Assembly: GCA_021732845.1 (NCBI GenBank)
Contig: JAKFUF010000157.1
Coordinates: forward strand, 1-49,746
Direction of reading: 5' to 3'
From: Planctomycetaceae bacterium
GTDB lineage: Bacteria; Planctomycetota; Planctomycetia; Planctomycetales; Planctomycetaceae
DNA length: 49,746 nucleotides
Shown: piece after piece, positions 35,201-42,393 of the stretch
Layout: each line of letters opens with the position of its first letter
Position numbering within the stretch: position 1 is the stretch's first letter
Notes under the pieces: generated by a model
Databases searched by the model: none
Told to the model about the DNA's origin: nothing
What the model saw: only the letters and a program-made list of their open reading frames with translations
Made by a program: the position numbers and the translations under genes

Positions 35201-35581
35201 CGCCAACTCTCTGATGCACAGCTTGGAGCGCTACGGTACGCGATGATCCTGCAGATCTATGTGAGTTCCGCCGGTGAAATGTTTCTGACTGGCGTGGGCC
35301 AAAACCTGTGGATGCCGATGGTCCTGGCAACGCTGTCTGTCGCCGGAGCGTTGTGCGGCATCATGCTGCGAATCCGCGCGTTCCTCTATCTTGGGGCGTC
35401 GTTCCTGCTGCTGGCGATCGTGAGCATGGTGAGCCACGCCGCCCAGCACATCAACCACGTCTGGCCCTGGTGGGCCTTCGGCCTCGCCCTGGGCCTCGCC
35501 ATCCTCACCCTCTTCGGCCTGTTCGAGAAGCGGCGGCAGGAGATGCTGGATTTGGTGGGGCAGATGAAAACGTGGGAGTGA
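29234..35581 (+). CDS. Giant polytopic membrane protein with zinc ribbon
   Basis: Protein of 2115 residues. An N-terminal helix (3-25) is followed by a zinc ribbon with Cys 37, 40, 51 and 54 (CPGCHRQWPEPFDRCGACGW). A soluble helical segment to about 195 contains RRLRILQAEAAIPEEIGRQVLD and a Pro-rich linker. From about 196 (IRWGEILSGLLIVGSAIGLIVS) to the end there are several dozen hydrophobic helices with short loops. The style resembles DUF2339/DUF2157-type proteins, but the length is far greater. Repeated helix-pair units suggest growth by duplication. A 1047-residue antisense frame and many others are shadows; hydrophobic periodicity fits only this strand. No function known. Confidence 0.88.
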   Translation: MCELFGLLPVLAFFAMLIGIGVAIGKASNKGHLALRCPGCHRQWPEPFDRCGACGWVRGAANRRDDLAEWAIVARRLRILQAEAAIPEEIGRQVLDAVERQIEIQQAAAPPTPLYFPINRSPAAETRRRLIPEQVPDAEPQDVVEFLDEEAPPQPVTSTPHTATHATSLVAALKAETTPPEPPRQPRRQLSDVLRAFMEERNIRWGEILSGLLIVGSAIGLIVSLWATLKQAIPYFPALVFLGVTAGIHGAGVYTLHRWRLKSTSRALLIIATLLVPLNYLAAIALSDMRPVTDPLYLTALGISLIVFGAQTLSAASILVPRRAFALWLAVMGPSLAQLMIARLARPGLPTESVLGMMLVPAASFAVALAWTTNGFRRLAVPRVGQLVLLSGIATFCLLAPTGLLLFKSESLRWTGGQLGPVLVLVGTLWISLGQLVRRRFAGKRLPTVQTAATSTMLFGSVMLLAALGLAWPNPQLVLLTSGAGCVALFALALSGRVPVLQAPAIWLGTFAGLVVIHRALGADWGLPPGARFPDLLQTGTSSLFITGCGVLTGGLALVWRRRRWHDLAATYAVSMLVLAVISLLLGVDVGFTHTAGFDRNLTTLVFAGWSLMGLIAVPPLVREKNLREQEAGIVGWVLSGLALTATAHGLLFNTWVAGQLRAAGLFPVYPLVATIFTHGLLISGCAALFRYRRGINPHADTPNETQSALVAGLCWSVWVTSALGLMLLKAAATHPLPSLTPFGMPAAYVWWAGAIWALCAVAIRRQAGRVGAASELSFVAFQGLSTVAVVLSVSWLCERYEWVNWTHFTQGWWSVRHLHAQAVGLSAWALLWMAVIRWGNAPVVWLGSATRRVPQVLLTVVVASGVWLAGMALCPSVATEFAFSPGPARVDMALYGVMLPTLVMGILASLALAASRAQWGMVFVAGCLLTVVVAQSFWEPAVLEWWRQGIDEPQAAFGPEAWLTWSMPLVAVVLLVASARKNPSKWSVGLLATVAFWGLLLTVGEVAPWLGVASTLRWSAALTALLIAGLRSIGAFAWVTPISLEPTEPTRIPRGDALNQGVSLVCIGALLFVAGLTARFFAGVLQGGTLPTLTGLTLWVGPVLSYAVPLGVLAVACGLTAFRRSPLNALAAALLTNLTVSVVYLLRHWAGPTRFTVDNMAELVQWNALALSAVAWIWLAGRRSIEGGSIERGGPVPVSPLSVHMVRTGLAGPLLALWTVVFVLLSPNRPTAVLGILGNGLSYACVALSLGAWGWYLRLLREPASDLTADPAVTLERRFAARSTGTHVAALAWLSLAGITAATSSAWSQFSAWVGLYVLLSGWIFFVATAVAISWILTWRQQTLVNTLPADRIPGKWLGELDLTLADLERQNEFLNSVVRWALMVGSGVAFLGLYALPLDPWRPWTTVAAWGLMACASAALALRSRNQTYAWLATLMTLAATVAFSLRPWLGLGVAQHDSDLVVFLETNLIGLVAAAIGWLGVELWWQTRRASPFDVRPALTVVHRTLAMFTLTASLFLIILQVCSIHPYARLFFPSPWLHPAPGILVLLLTALHAGMLWDRKSHAAFSGLYVCGLMGIGLALSGRDWNEAALMTTGSATLAGYTLAVSLLWLSRRAVVRTLWTLSVPRAMARSLHVVTWLPGSQMVVSVGVLIAACFISLTDSDQRHSWTVAAAAVGLVPALALLVPPRRMRLVPSTELADMTCVAFTAAVILLGWAPLQVPVQRQGMDFVIRALLMLGAAATAMGLLSFLCRQKSFWKRRLQTAAMAVWSLSGSVFVFLDVMYFQELRRPPISLVDMVLVCGGLAVSAGLLIRIALRMQPVLDDTAPSRAKGCVFGAEALVALAFLHAWVVRPDLFQLWRPWWPFIVMAIAFAGVAVGELFRRRHWRVLADPVQQTAAFLPLLPALGFWLGAPRGSHSTILFLAGIAYVLLATSRGGLLYQVAAALAGNAALWALWHEQGITLFTHPQVWLIPPALVVLIAGQIHRRQLSDAQLGALRYAMILQIYVSSAGEMFLTGVGQNLWMPMVLATLSVAGALCGIMLRIRAFLYLGASFLLLAIVSMVSHAAQHINHVWPWWAFGLALGLAILTLFGLFEKRRQEMLDLVGQMKTWE

Positions 35582-35706
35582 CCGACATGGTACTGGCACT
35601 CCGTAACTTGGCCTTCCCAGGCCGGAAGTTGACCTTTGAAAGCCCCGGCGTCCGGCGGATGTGGCACACTCGCCTGCCGCCAGTGCCCGCCCTGTCCCGG
35701 GTTCGC

Positions 35707-36288
35707 TCAAGTCATCCGATAGGGCGCGTAACCATAGTATTTCGGGCGGTCATCCAATCGCACATGGAGCCACGACACACCCGCGCCGGCGGTGCTGAGC
35801 CACACGGGTTTGGGGCTCAGCCGGTGCGCCAGCGTTTTGCCGACGGCCTGCCACAAGGCGTGCCGCTGGGTCTCGGGAGCAGTCCGGACGAATGCGGCCA
35901 AGTGTCCGTAGGTTGTAGGTGCGGCGAGCGGACGCGGGGCGACCATCAAGGCGTTGGCCCCCAAATTGGTGAAGACCGCCACTCCATGATTGCTCCCGTC
36001 AAAGTGTTCGGCGAACGCCAGTGGCTCGGGTTCGCGGGCGAGACTCGGAGAGTCCAGCAGCACAAACTCAAACGGACGCGTCACCGTGGCTGCGGTGAGC
36101 GCCGGTGTTTCCCAGCGGAACGCGGTGTACGGCGCATCGGCCAGCAAGGCGTTGAAGAATGTGCGAAACTCGGCATCGTCCTGCCAGCCGTGCAGCACCT
36201 CTTCAAAGGTCGCGGGGCGGGGACCAAAATTCAGGAAGAACTTTGAGCCACGACCATCGGGCAGTGGTTCGTTTCGCGCGGTCCACAT
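35707..36288 (-). CDS. Conserved hypothetical protein (possibly DUF6940-like)
   Basis: Protein of 193 residues, soluble. Recognisable stretches are FEEVLHGWQDDAEFRTFFNALLADAPYTAFRWETPAL, FEFVLLDSPSLA, FAEHFDGSNHGVAVFTNLGANALMVAPRP and VSWLHVRLDDRPKYYGYAPYR. This resembles a small uncharacterised family I recall as DUF6940, but the match is from memory and uncertain. Near the N-terminus EPLPDGRGS is encoded by a DNA word that forms a hairpin and looks like an inserted dispersed repeat. It converges with the giant membrane protein gene. Confidence 0.7.
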   Translation of the reverse strand: MWTARNEPLPDGRGSKFFLNFGPRPATFEEVLHGWQDDAEFRTFFNALLADAPYTAFRWETPALTAATVTRPFEFVLLDSPSLAREPEPLAFAEHFDGSNHGVAVFTNLGANALMVAPRPLAAPTTYGHLAAFVRTAPETQRHALWQAVGKTLAHRLSPKPVWLSTAGAGVSWLHVRLDDRPKYYGYAPYRMT

Positions 36289-36304
36289 GCATGCTCACTC
36301 AACT

Positions 36305-36486
36305 GACAGTTCGCTGCGGCGCGGTTCTAAAGTCATTTCAAATTTCAGATTTCAAATTTCACAGTAAAATGCTTTTAGAACTCGCACTGCCTGCCGAATG
36401 ATGTGTTTTGAGCCGCTGACACCTCAGCCGACAGTTCGATGCGGCACTTCAGACTGTGAAATCTGAAATTTGAGATTTGAAATTCA
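36305..36486. repeat. Inverted AT-rich element (CAAATTTCAGATTTC type)
   Basis: Left arm about 36333-36364 and right arm about 36452-36486 are inverted copies built from the word CAAATTTCAGATTTC, with mismatches. A direct repeat GACAGTTCG(C/A)TGCGGC sits at 36305-36320 and again at about 36430-36445. The element fills the gap between two minus-strand genes and could act as a terminator or an insertion remnant. Confidence 0.6.
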
Positions 36487-36548
36487 CTTTATCAGTCACA
36501 GTATGAGGTCCGTTTGAGTTCCACGCGACAGCATTTGTCCCGGTTCAA

Positions 36549-37097
36549 TCACGGTGCCTTGAACTCGGGCGGCAGGGATTTCTTTTGCAACCGCAGCCGC
36601 AGCGGTCCCTGGCAGCATTCGCACTCTTTGATTTCATACATGGGAATGGCGCAGATGTCGCACCAGTAGTCCATGATCTTGCGTTCGCCATCCTCGTCGA
36701 TCAGGAAGATCGACTGGACGCGCAGGTAGGGAACGCCGGGATCACGTAAAACGATCAGGTCTGTTGGACGGTCGCGCAGCCGCTCGTCCTGGAAGAACGC
36801 CCGGCCGCGCCAGTCGGGAAGAATCGGCCACAGTTCGCCCGTGGCCGTTTCCAGCACCACCTGCCCTTTGATCTCTGGTTGATAGGTCTTGATCTCTTTC
36901 CGCTTCAAGGCCTCGGAGAGCAGGACGACTTTGCCGCTGAGGAGTTCGCGCTTGGCCGCCGGCTTCTCCGTGGCGGACGCCTCCTTGGGGGCGTCTTCAG
37001 CGAGGCTATTGCGCCGGTCTCCGGTCGCCAGCGCCAGGGTCAGGCAAATCGCATGCAGCAGGGACAGGCCACGCCTGCGGGTGGGCGATCTTGTCAT
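36549..37097 (-). CDS. Exported protein with Cys cluster, unknown
   Basis: Protein of 182 residues. Basic N-terminus plus helix RGLSLLHAICLTLALATG looks like a signal peptide, though weak. The C-terminal third has Cys 146, 149, 159, 161 and 162 (YWCDICAIPMYEIKECECCQ), a likely metal-binding or redox site. The middle resembles a small beta domain (KGQVVLETATGELWPILPDWRGRAFFQD). No family recognised. It lies 45 bases after the 111-residue membrane protein and could be co-transcribed. Confidence 0.7.
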   Translation of the reverse strand: MTRSPTRRRGLSLLHAICLTLALATGDRRNSLAEDAPKEASATEKPAAKRELLSGKVVLLSEALKRKEIKTYQPEIKGQVVLETATGELWPILPDWRGRAFFQDERLRDRPTDLIVLRDPGVPYLRVQSIFLIDEDGERKIMDYWCDICAIPMYEIKECECCQGPLRLRLQKKSLPPEFKAP

Positions 37098-37142
37098 TGG
37101 TGGTGGCTCCGTCGGCTTGGGCCATCGGTCATTGCCGCGATC

Positions 37143-37478
37143 CTAACACGCGGCCAGCATCTGAAGATAGATTCCCGTTGCAACCCACACGGCCAAGGCC
37201 ATCACGCCCAGGGTCATGGCAACGCGGTTTGGGAAGCCACGGGCGATTCCAAAGGCCGCGGAACATGGCAGAGCGATATCGACCCCAACGTCTGAATCCG
37301 GCTTCTGGTTGAGGAGGAGCCACATCGGCCCTCGAAGAAAATTGCCTTCTGGATCGTACACGCCATCATATGGGTACGTGACGGCCAGCACGGCAGCCGC
37401 GACTGCCAGCGAGATGCCAACCCGGCTGATGAATCGATCGCGGATCCGCGGCCTGTCAGGGACGTTCTGAATGGACAT
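37143..37478 (-). CDS. Small membrane protein, unknown
   Basis: Protein of 111 residues from the ATG at 37478 (MSIQNVPDRPRIRDRFISRV). Helices at about 20-36 (VGISLAVAAAVLAVTYPY) and at the C-terminus (MTLGVMALAVWVATGIYLQML), with a possible weak third at about 68-82 (IALPCSAAFGIARG). The open frame extends upstream to 37592 but that part lacks any conserved look. It lies between purL and the exported Cys-cluster protein, all on the minus strand. No family recognised. Confidence 0.6.
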   Translation of the reverse strand: MSIQNVPDRPRIRDRFISRVGISLAVAAAVLAVTYPYDGVYDPEGNFLRGPMWLLLNQKPDSDVGVDIALPCSAAFGIARGFPNRVAMTLGVMALAVWVATGIYLQMLAAC

Positions 37479-37545
37479 TCGCGATTGGCTCCAGAACCAA
37501 TTGGAACGTTTGCCGCGGCCGAGAAAATCCCCTTCGTGCTGTGAA

Positions 37546-40440
37546 CTACTCCCATGCCAGCGGCTGCTGCCAGGCCGTTTTGAGTTCGGCAATCTCCGCT
37601 TCGATCTCGGTCTGGCCGCCGTTCACGATCCGCAGGCGGGTCGAGTCGGTCACTGTTCCCAGGTCGGCCAGTGGAAGCCCGTTAAAAATCTTTCGCAGAG
37701 CGTCCAGTTTGGACGGTTCGACTTCGAGAACGAAGCGCGTGTTGCTTTCGGAGAAGAGCAACGCCGTGGCCGACAAACTGGTCTGAGCCGACAGGTCCGT
37801 CAGCGAAACTTCGGCCCCCAGCCCACCGGCAAAGCACATCTCCGCCAGGGCCGCCGCCAGGCCGCCCTCCGACAAGTCGTGGCTCGCCCGCACCAGCCCA
37901 TCACGAATGGCCGCGTGGACTGCCGTGAAGATCTTAGGGGCATGCTCCGCATCCACCTGTGGCACATGTCCGCCGCTGGCACCGGTGACAAACTCATAGT
38001 GGCTGCCGCCCAGTTCCTCGAGCGTGTTGCCGACCAGCAGCAGGTGGTTCCCCGCCGTCTTCAGGTCCATGGTCACCGCCAGACGCACGTCGTCCATCTG
38101 CCCCAGCGCGCTGATGAGCAGCGAGGCCGGAATGGCCACCGTGTGCTTCTTCTCATCCGCGTCGAGGTACGAAAATTCATTGTTCAGGCTGTCCTTGCCG
38201 CTGATGAACGGCGTGCCGAAGGCGATGGCAATTTCGCGGCAGGCCAAGGCGGCGCGGACGAGGCTTCCCAGCGTTTCCGGCCGGTCGGTGTAGCCCCAGC
38301 AGAAATTGTCGAGGATCGCGATCCGCGCGGGGTCGGCTCCGACGGCCACGCAGTTTCGCACCGCTTCGTCGATGGCCGAGGCGGCCATCCAGTAGGGGTC
38401 GAGGTCGCCGAACCGCGGGTTCATCCCGCAGGAGATCACCACGCCGCGCTGCGACGTCAGGTCGGGCCGGATGACCGCCGCGTCGGACGGGCCATCTTCA
38501 GCCACGCCAACCAGGGGTTTTACCACGCTGCCCGCCTGGACTTCATGGTCGTACTGGCGGATCACCCATTCCTTGCTGCAAACGTTCAACGAACCCAGGA
38601 TCTTTTTGAGAATCGCGTCGGCTGTCAGGCTGGGATCCGCCGGATGCTGCACATGTGCCGGCGGCAGATAGAACGCATCGCGGACGACGGGGGGCCGGCC
38701 CTCATGCAGGAAGTGCATGCTGAGTTCGCCGACCGGCGTGCCCTTGTACGACAGCTCCAGTCGACCGGTGTTGGTGAACTCCCCCAGCACCGTGGCTTCC
38801 ACACCCTCAGACGCACAAAGGGCATGGAACTCTTCCCACTTCTGGGGAGAAACCGACAGCACCATCCGCTCCTGAGCTTCGGAAATCCAGATCTCGGTGT
38901 AGGACAGGCCGGCGTATTTCAGCGGAGCCAGTTCGAGGCGGACATGCGCCCCGGTTTCGGCCCCCATCTCACCCACCGCACTGCTAAAGCCACCGGCACC
39001 ACAGTCGGTGACGGCGGTATACAGACCCAGGTCGCGGGCCTGCAGCAGCACATCCATCAGCATTTTTTCCGTAATGGCGTTGCCGATCTGCACGGCCCCG
39101 CCCGAAAGATGCTCGCTCTCGTGCGTCAGTTCCACCGAAGAGAACGTCGCCCCATGAATCCCGTCGCGCCCCGTCCGGCCGCCGAGAGCCACGATGTAGT
39201 CGCCCGGCTGCGCCGCCTTCTGGATTTTGTCGACCGGAATCATGGCGACATTTCCGCAGAACACCAGCGGATTGCCGAGATACCGTTTGTCGAACAGGAT
39301 CGACCCGTTGACGGTGGGGATGCCCATCCGGTTGCCGTAGTCGCGGACGCCAGACACCACGCCCTGCATCACCGCCCGCGGGTGCAGCACACCCGGCGGC
39401 AGTGAAGCCGCCGCGGTATCGGGCGGGGCGAAACAAAAGATGTCGGTGTTGCAGATCGGCCGGGCGCCGAGGCCGGTGCCCAGCGGGTCACGAATCACGC
39501 CGCCCAGGCCGGTGTTCGCCCCGCCGTACGGTTCGATGGCCGAGGGATGGTTGTGCGTCTCGACCTTGAAGCAGACGTGCTGCTTGTCGTCGAACTTGAC
39601 GACACCAGCGTTGTCTTCGAAGACGCTCACGCACCAGTCGTCCGCGCCCAGTTTGTTCCGGATCTCGACCGTGGCGGCAAAGATCGTTTCCTTCAGCAGG
39701 TTGTTGAAGGTGTGTTCGCGTTGCTCATCGCGGTAACGCACGCGGCCACGCAGCGTCTTGTGCGAACAGTGTTCGCTCCACGTCTGGGCGATCGTCTCCA
39801 GTTCGATGTCGGTGGGATCACGCTGCTGTTCCTGAAAATGCTGCTGGATCGTGTGCATTTCTGCGAGCGTGAGCGACAACTGCCCCTCGCGGCTGGTCTT
39901 CATCAGCGCGGCATCGTCCATCGCCCGCAGCGGCAGCACGATCCGCTGAAACGTATAGTCCGACCCCATCGCCAGCGTCGTCAGGTGCAGGTTGCCCCAG
40001 ACCACCTGTTGAATGGCGTCGTTCGCCAGCACGCGGGTGGCGATCCGCTCGACCTCCGCTTTCGCCGCGTCGGCAGGGAACCAGAATTTGTGACAGGTGC
40101 GGACAGCCGTCACGGAATGATTCGCCGCGATCAGGGCGTGTTTCACCGATTCGGCGACATTGTCGGTCACGCCCGGCTTGAACAGCACATTCAGCGTGGC
40201 TCCCGCCCGGTCATCCTTCCGCGCCAGATCGCGGATCTCTGCCGTCTCGACCACCGCATCCGTCAGCAGCCCGGAGGCGACGCGCGTGATGGCCGCCTGG
40301 TCCAGATCGCCTTCAATGAGAAACGACCGGGCCGTTTTGACCGCGCTGATCGATTGTGCCCCAAAATCGCGGCACTGCTGCAACACCCGCAAGCCATCAC
40401 GGTCGACACCCACCGGCCGGATTTCCACTTCCCAAAGCAT
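37546..40440 (-). CDS. purL: Phosphoribosylformylglycinamidine synthase with PurS-like N-domain
   Basis: Protein of 964 residues, fourth step of purine synthesis (FGAR to FGAM). About 230 onward is Pur[26 protein letters not shown], the ATP and Mg site [28 protein letters not shown], and GKDSLNNEF later. The first 170 residues carry two PurS-like halves ([18 protein letters not shown]... and [23 protein letters not shown]), as in the N-domain of large PurL enzymes. The C-terminal glutaminase domain is absent, so a separate PurQ is needed. The ATG at 40440 is preferred to one five codons upstream. It is divergent from purE, 358 bases away. Confidence 0.94.
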   Translation of the reverse strand: MLWEVEIRPVGVDRDGLRVLQQCRDFGAQSISAVKTARSFLIEGDLDQAAITRVASGLLTDAVVETAEIRDLARKDDRAGATLNVLFKPGVTDNVAESVKHALIAANHSVTAVRTCHKFWFPADAAKAEVERIATRVLANDAIQQVVWGNLHLTTLAMGSDYTFQRIVLPLRAMDDAALMKTSREGQLSLTLAEMHTIQQHFQEQQRDPTDIELETIAQTWSEHCSHKTLRGRVRYRDEQREHTFNNLLKETIFAATVEIRNKLGADDWCVSVFEDNAGVVKFDDKQHVCFKVETHNHPSAIEPYGGANTGLGGVIRDPLGTGLGARPICNTDIFCFAPPDTAAASLPPGVLHPRAVMQGVVSGVRDYGNRMGIPTVNGSILFDKRYLGNPLVFCGNVAMIPVDKIQKAAQPGDYIVALGGRTGRDGIHGATFSSVELTHESEHLSGGAVQIGNAITEKMLMDVLLQARDLGLYTAVTDCGAGGFSSAVGEMGAETGAHVRLELAPLKYAGLSYTEIWISEAQERMVLSVSPQKWEEFHALCASEGVEATVLGEFTNTGRLELSYKGTPVGELSMHFLHEGRPPVVRDAFYLPPAHVQHPADPSLTADAILKKILGSLNVCSKEWVIRQYDHEVQAGSVVKPLVGVAEDGPSDAAVIRPDLTSQRGVVISCGMNPRFGDLDPYWMAASAIDEAVRNCVAVGADPARIAILDNFCWGYTDRPETLGSLVRAALACREIAIAFGTPFISGKDSLNNEFSYLDADEKKHTVAIPASLLISALGQMDDVRLAVTMDLKTAGNHLLLVGNTLEELGGSHYEFVTGASGGHVPQVDAEHAPKIFTAVHAAIRDGLVRASHDLSEGGLAAALAEMCFAGGLGAEVSLTDLSAQTSLSATALLFSESNTRFVLEVEPSKLDALRKIFNGLPLADLGTVTDSTRLRIVNGGQTEIEAEIAELKTAWQQPLAWE

Positions 40441-40798
40441 CTCAAAACTCTCCATTCACGACTGTTTCTCCGCAATTACTGTGGGTGGATGATAGCAGTT
40501 TCAGGTCCCACCCGCGCAGTCGGGCGTTCACGTTTGAGAGCCATGCCGTCCCGCACCTGCATGGCGCTTCCTGAAATTGCCGTTGGCGGCGGCTATACTG
40601 CATGATCTGAAGAATTGGCGCACGCAAAGCCGCAAAGAACGCAAAGAAAGTCTGAAATACAAACTCCGCAAGCAGTTTCAGGCACAATGATGCTCTTGCC
40701 TTGCCTTCTTCTGTGCGCCTTTGCGTGCCATCCCAAAACAAGTTCCTGTCACGACCGTCGCACATTTTCGTTCCCCCACAAATCAAGATTGACCCCAT
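40441..40798. promoter_or_regulatory. Divergent purL-purE intergenic region
   Basis: This 358-base gap must contain the promoters of both pur genes. It also holds a palindromic dispersed repeat: the left arm about 40617-40640 (GGCGCACGCAAAG...) and the right arm about 40706-40730 (...GCGCCTTTGCGTGCC) are inverted copies. A TATACT box-like word at 40594 is the only promoter-like element noticed. No PurR-type operator or riboswitch is recognised. Confidence 0.45.
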
Positions 40799-41290
40799 AT
40801 GGACTCCGCAGCGCCGCTGGTCGGCATCATCATGGGCAGCAAGTCCGACTGGGAAACGATGCGTCACGCGGATGAGCGCCTGACCCATTTTGGCATCCCG
40901 CATGAATGCCGGATCGTTTCCGCCCACCGCACACCGCACTGGATGGTCGAATACGCCGAGACCGCCGAAACCCGTGGCTTGCAGGTCATCATCGCCGGAG
41001 CCGGCGGCGCGGCACACCTGCCCGGAATGGTCGCCGGGCACACGCTGCTGCCGGTGCTGGGGGTTCCCGTCCAAAGCCAGGCCCTGAACGGCCTCGATTC
41101 GCTCCTGTCGATCGTGCAGATGCCCGGCGGCGTCCCCGTGGGCACGATGGCCATCGGCAAAGCCGGTGCCATCAACGCCGCCCTGCTCGCGGTCCGGATC
41201 CTCGCCACAACCCGTCCCGGCCTCCGCGAAGCGCTGCGAATTTTCCATCAGGAGCAGACGGAGGCGGTGATGAAGGACGAACTCACATAG
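40799..41290 (+). CDS. purE: N5-carboxyaminoimidazole ribonucleotide mutase
   Basis: Protein of 163 residues, moves the carboxyl group of N5-CAIR to give CAIR in purine synthesis. Class I PurE marks: [17 protein letters not shown] at the start, the catalytic His in [37 protein letters not shown] and [30 protein letters not shown]. Full length. The class I sequence implies a partner PurK, which is not in the window. Confidence 0.95.
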   Translation: MDSAAPLVGIIMGSKSDWETMRHADERLTHFGIPHECRIVSAHRTPHWMVEYAETAETRGLQVIIAGAGGAAHLPGMVAGHTLLPVLGVPVQSQALNGLDSLLSIVQMPGGVPVGTMAIGKAGAINAALLAVRILATTRPGLREALRIFHQEQTEAVMKDELT

Positions 41291-41323
41291 TCGTGCATGT
41301 GTCTTCGTCTGGATTTTTGACGG

Positions 41324-41435
41324 GGAGGCAACCTGAATGATGCTGATGCTGGAAGATGACGTCGCCGTTGAGCTTCTCGATACAGGGCCCCCACTCCTGG
41401 AGGCAACCTGAATGATGCTGATGCTGGAAGATGAC
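41324..41435 (+). repeat. Direct 37-base repeat duplicating a translation start
   Basis: Exact 37-base copies at 41324-41360 and 41399-41435, 75 bases (25 codons) apart. Each copy contains GGAGG, a TGA, and ATGATGCTGATGCTGG, that is, the ribosome-binding site and first eight codons of the receiver gene. The 38 bases between the copies do not match the continuation of the gene. The first copy opens a 24-codon frame (41337-41411) whose TGA sits right before the ATG of the real gene. Confidence 0.85.
41337..41411 (+). CDS. Short leader-like ORF ahead of the receiver gene
   Basis: A 24-residue frame (MMLMLEDDVAVELLDTGPPLLEAT) with its own GGAGG box. Its stop TGA is directly followed by the ATG of the next gene, so translation could be coupled. 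The first eight residues are those of the downstream receiver. Either a functional leader peptide or a truncated duplicate; the sequence alone cannot tell. Confidence 0.35.
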   Translation: MMLMLEDDVAVELLDTGPPLLEAT

Positions 41436-41825
41436 CCCGAACGGATCGTCAGGTTTTCGAAAGTTCTTGGCACCCTCTCCCCAAGGCTCTCGCTCAACGT
41501 GTGGCGGGACGCCCATGTGATGATCCGTGAAGCCCCGCCACTTCTGGCGACAGCAACCGTAATCGCGCTCGACCACGATTTGGAACCGGAACCAGGCTGT
41601 CCCGACCCTGGCGAGGGCTATCTGGTGACAAAGTGGCTGACCTCGCAGCCGATCGTTCGCCCTGTGATCGTGCATTCAAGCAACGCCCGGCGGGCATCAT
41701 GGATGGCAGGTGAATTTGACCTGTCGGGTTGGAAGCATTGGCGGGTCGCTCCGTTGGGAAGCGATTGGATCGAGCTGGACTGGATCCGCACCGTTCGTCA
41801 GATTTTGGTCGAGGTTGAGGCTTGA
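41412..41825 (+). CDS. Cyclic-phosphate-type receiver domain (cREC) protein
   Basis: Protein of 137 residues. It has the compact receiver-like fold of the cREC family: acidic start MMLMLEDDPERIVRFSKVL (Glu 6, Asp 7, Asp 8), the central VIALDHDLEPEPGCPDPGEGYLVTKWL, in which the DHDL element replaces the response-regulator phosphosite, and PVIVHSSNARRASWMAGEF, where the HSxN segment is typical. The family is proposed to act on cyclic phosphates or nucleic-acid ends in defence-like settings; no activity is shown for this protein. Strong GGAGG eight bases before the ATG. The addiction-module-type gene follows 52 bases later. Confidence 0.75.
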   Translation: MMLMLEDDPERIVRFSKVLGTLSPRLSLNVWRDAHVMIREAPPLLATATVIALDHDLEPEPGCPDPGEGYLVTKWLTSQPIVRPVIVHSSNARRASWMAGEFDLSGWKHWRVAPLGSDWIELDWIRTVRQILVEVEA

Positions 41826-41877
41826 GGTTGAAAGAGACCACTCCCCGTACCTTCCCAGCGAGAGAGGGATGTAACCA

Positions 41878-42156
41878 ATGACGCCCCGTGAACTGGTGCT
41901 TCAACAGGTATTCGCATTGCCGCTGGCGGATCAGGCATTTGTGGCTCAAGCCGTGGAAGACAATCTGCTCAGCCATCTGCCTCCCGGGACTGACCACGAA
42001 GCGAATGGTGACGAGACATTTCTTCTGGAACTTCGCAGGCGTTCGTCCGCATATCACGCGGGCGAGACGACCGCTCGCGATGCCTTTGAAGTCATGGCTG
42101 ATCTGTGGCGGCGGCAAACAAGCGAGGCCAAGCAGACCGAATCCTCACAAAGCTGA
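41878..42156 (+). CDS. Addiction-module component family protein, orphan
   Basis: Protein of 92 residues. The N-terminal helices RELVLQQVFALPLADQAFVAQAVEDNLLSHL and the end of the form ELRRRSSAYHAGETTARDAFEVMADL resemble the putative addiction module component family (TIGR02574 type, antitoxin-like partners of RelE/ParE toxins). The usual toxin gene should follow at once, but the next 237 bases contain no RelE/ParE-like frame. So it is an orphan, or its partner is the cREC protein upstream, which would be a new pairing; that is inference. Confidence 0.7.
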   Translation: MTPRELVLQQVFALPLADQAFVAQAVEDNLLSHLPPGTDHEANGDETFLLELRRRSSAYHAGETTARDAFEVMADLWRRQTSEAKQTESSQS

Positions 42157-42393
42157 TACCGAGCGGCTCCTGGTTCACTGCCTGAAAGTTCCAAATTTTC
42201 GCGATCGCCGCCGTTTTCTCGGTAATCGAAGCGGCCTACCATCGAACTAATTGTTCACAGACAACTGCAGGCTCGACGCCGAAATCTTGACTCCCATCGG
42301 AACTCAAGATGAAATGTCTTTGGCGCGGTGAGTTCGTTTGCCGTCGCGACCAAGATCAAAGTGAAGCTCCCCAATACCCCCGTGAGAGATCCC

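Noticed and set aside
37471-39405. A 644-residue open frame on the plus strand
   Set aside because: Shadow of purL, which shows full family motifs on the minus strand.
42157-42393. A RelE/ParE toxin gene behind the addiction-module-type gene
   Set aside because: No frame with the toxin motifs is present on either strand in this gap.
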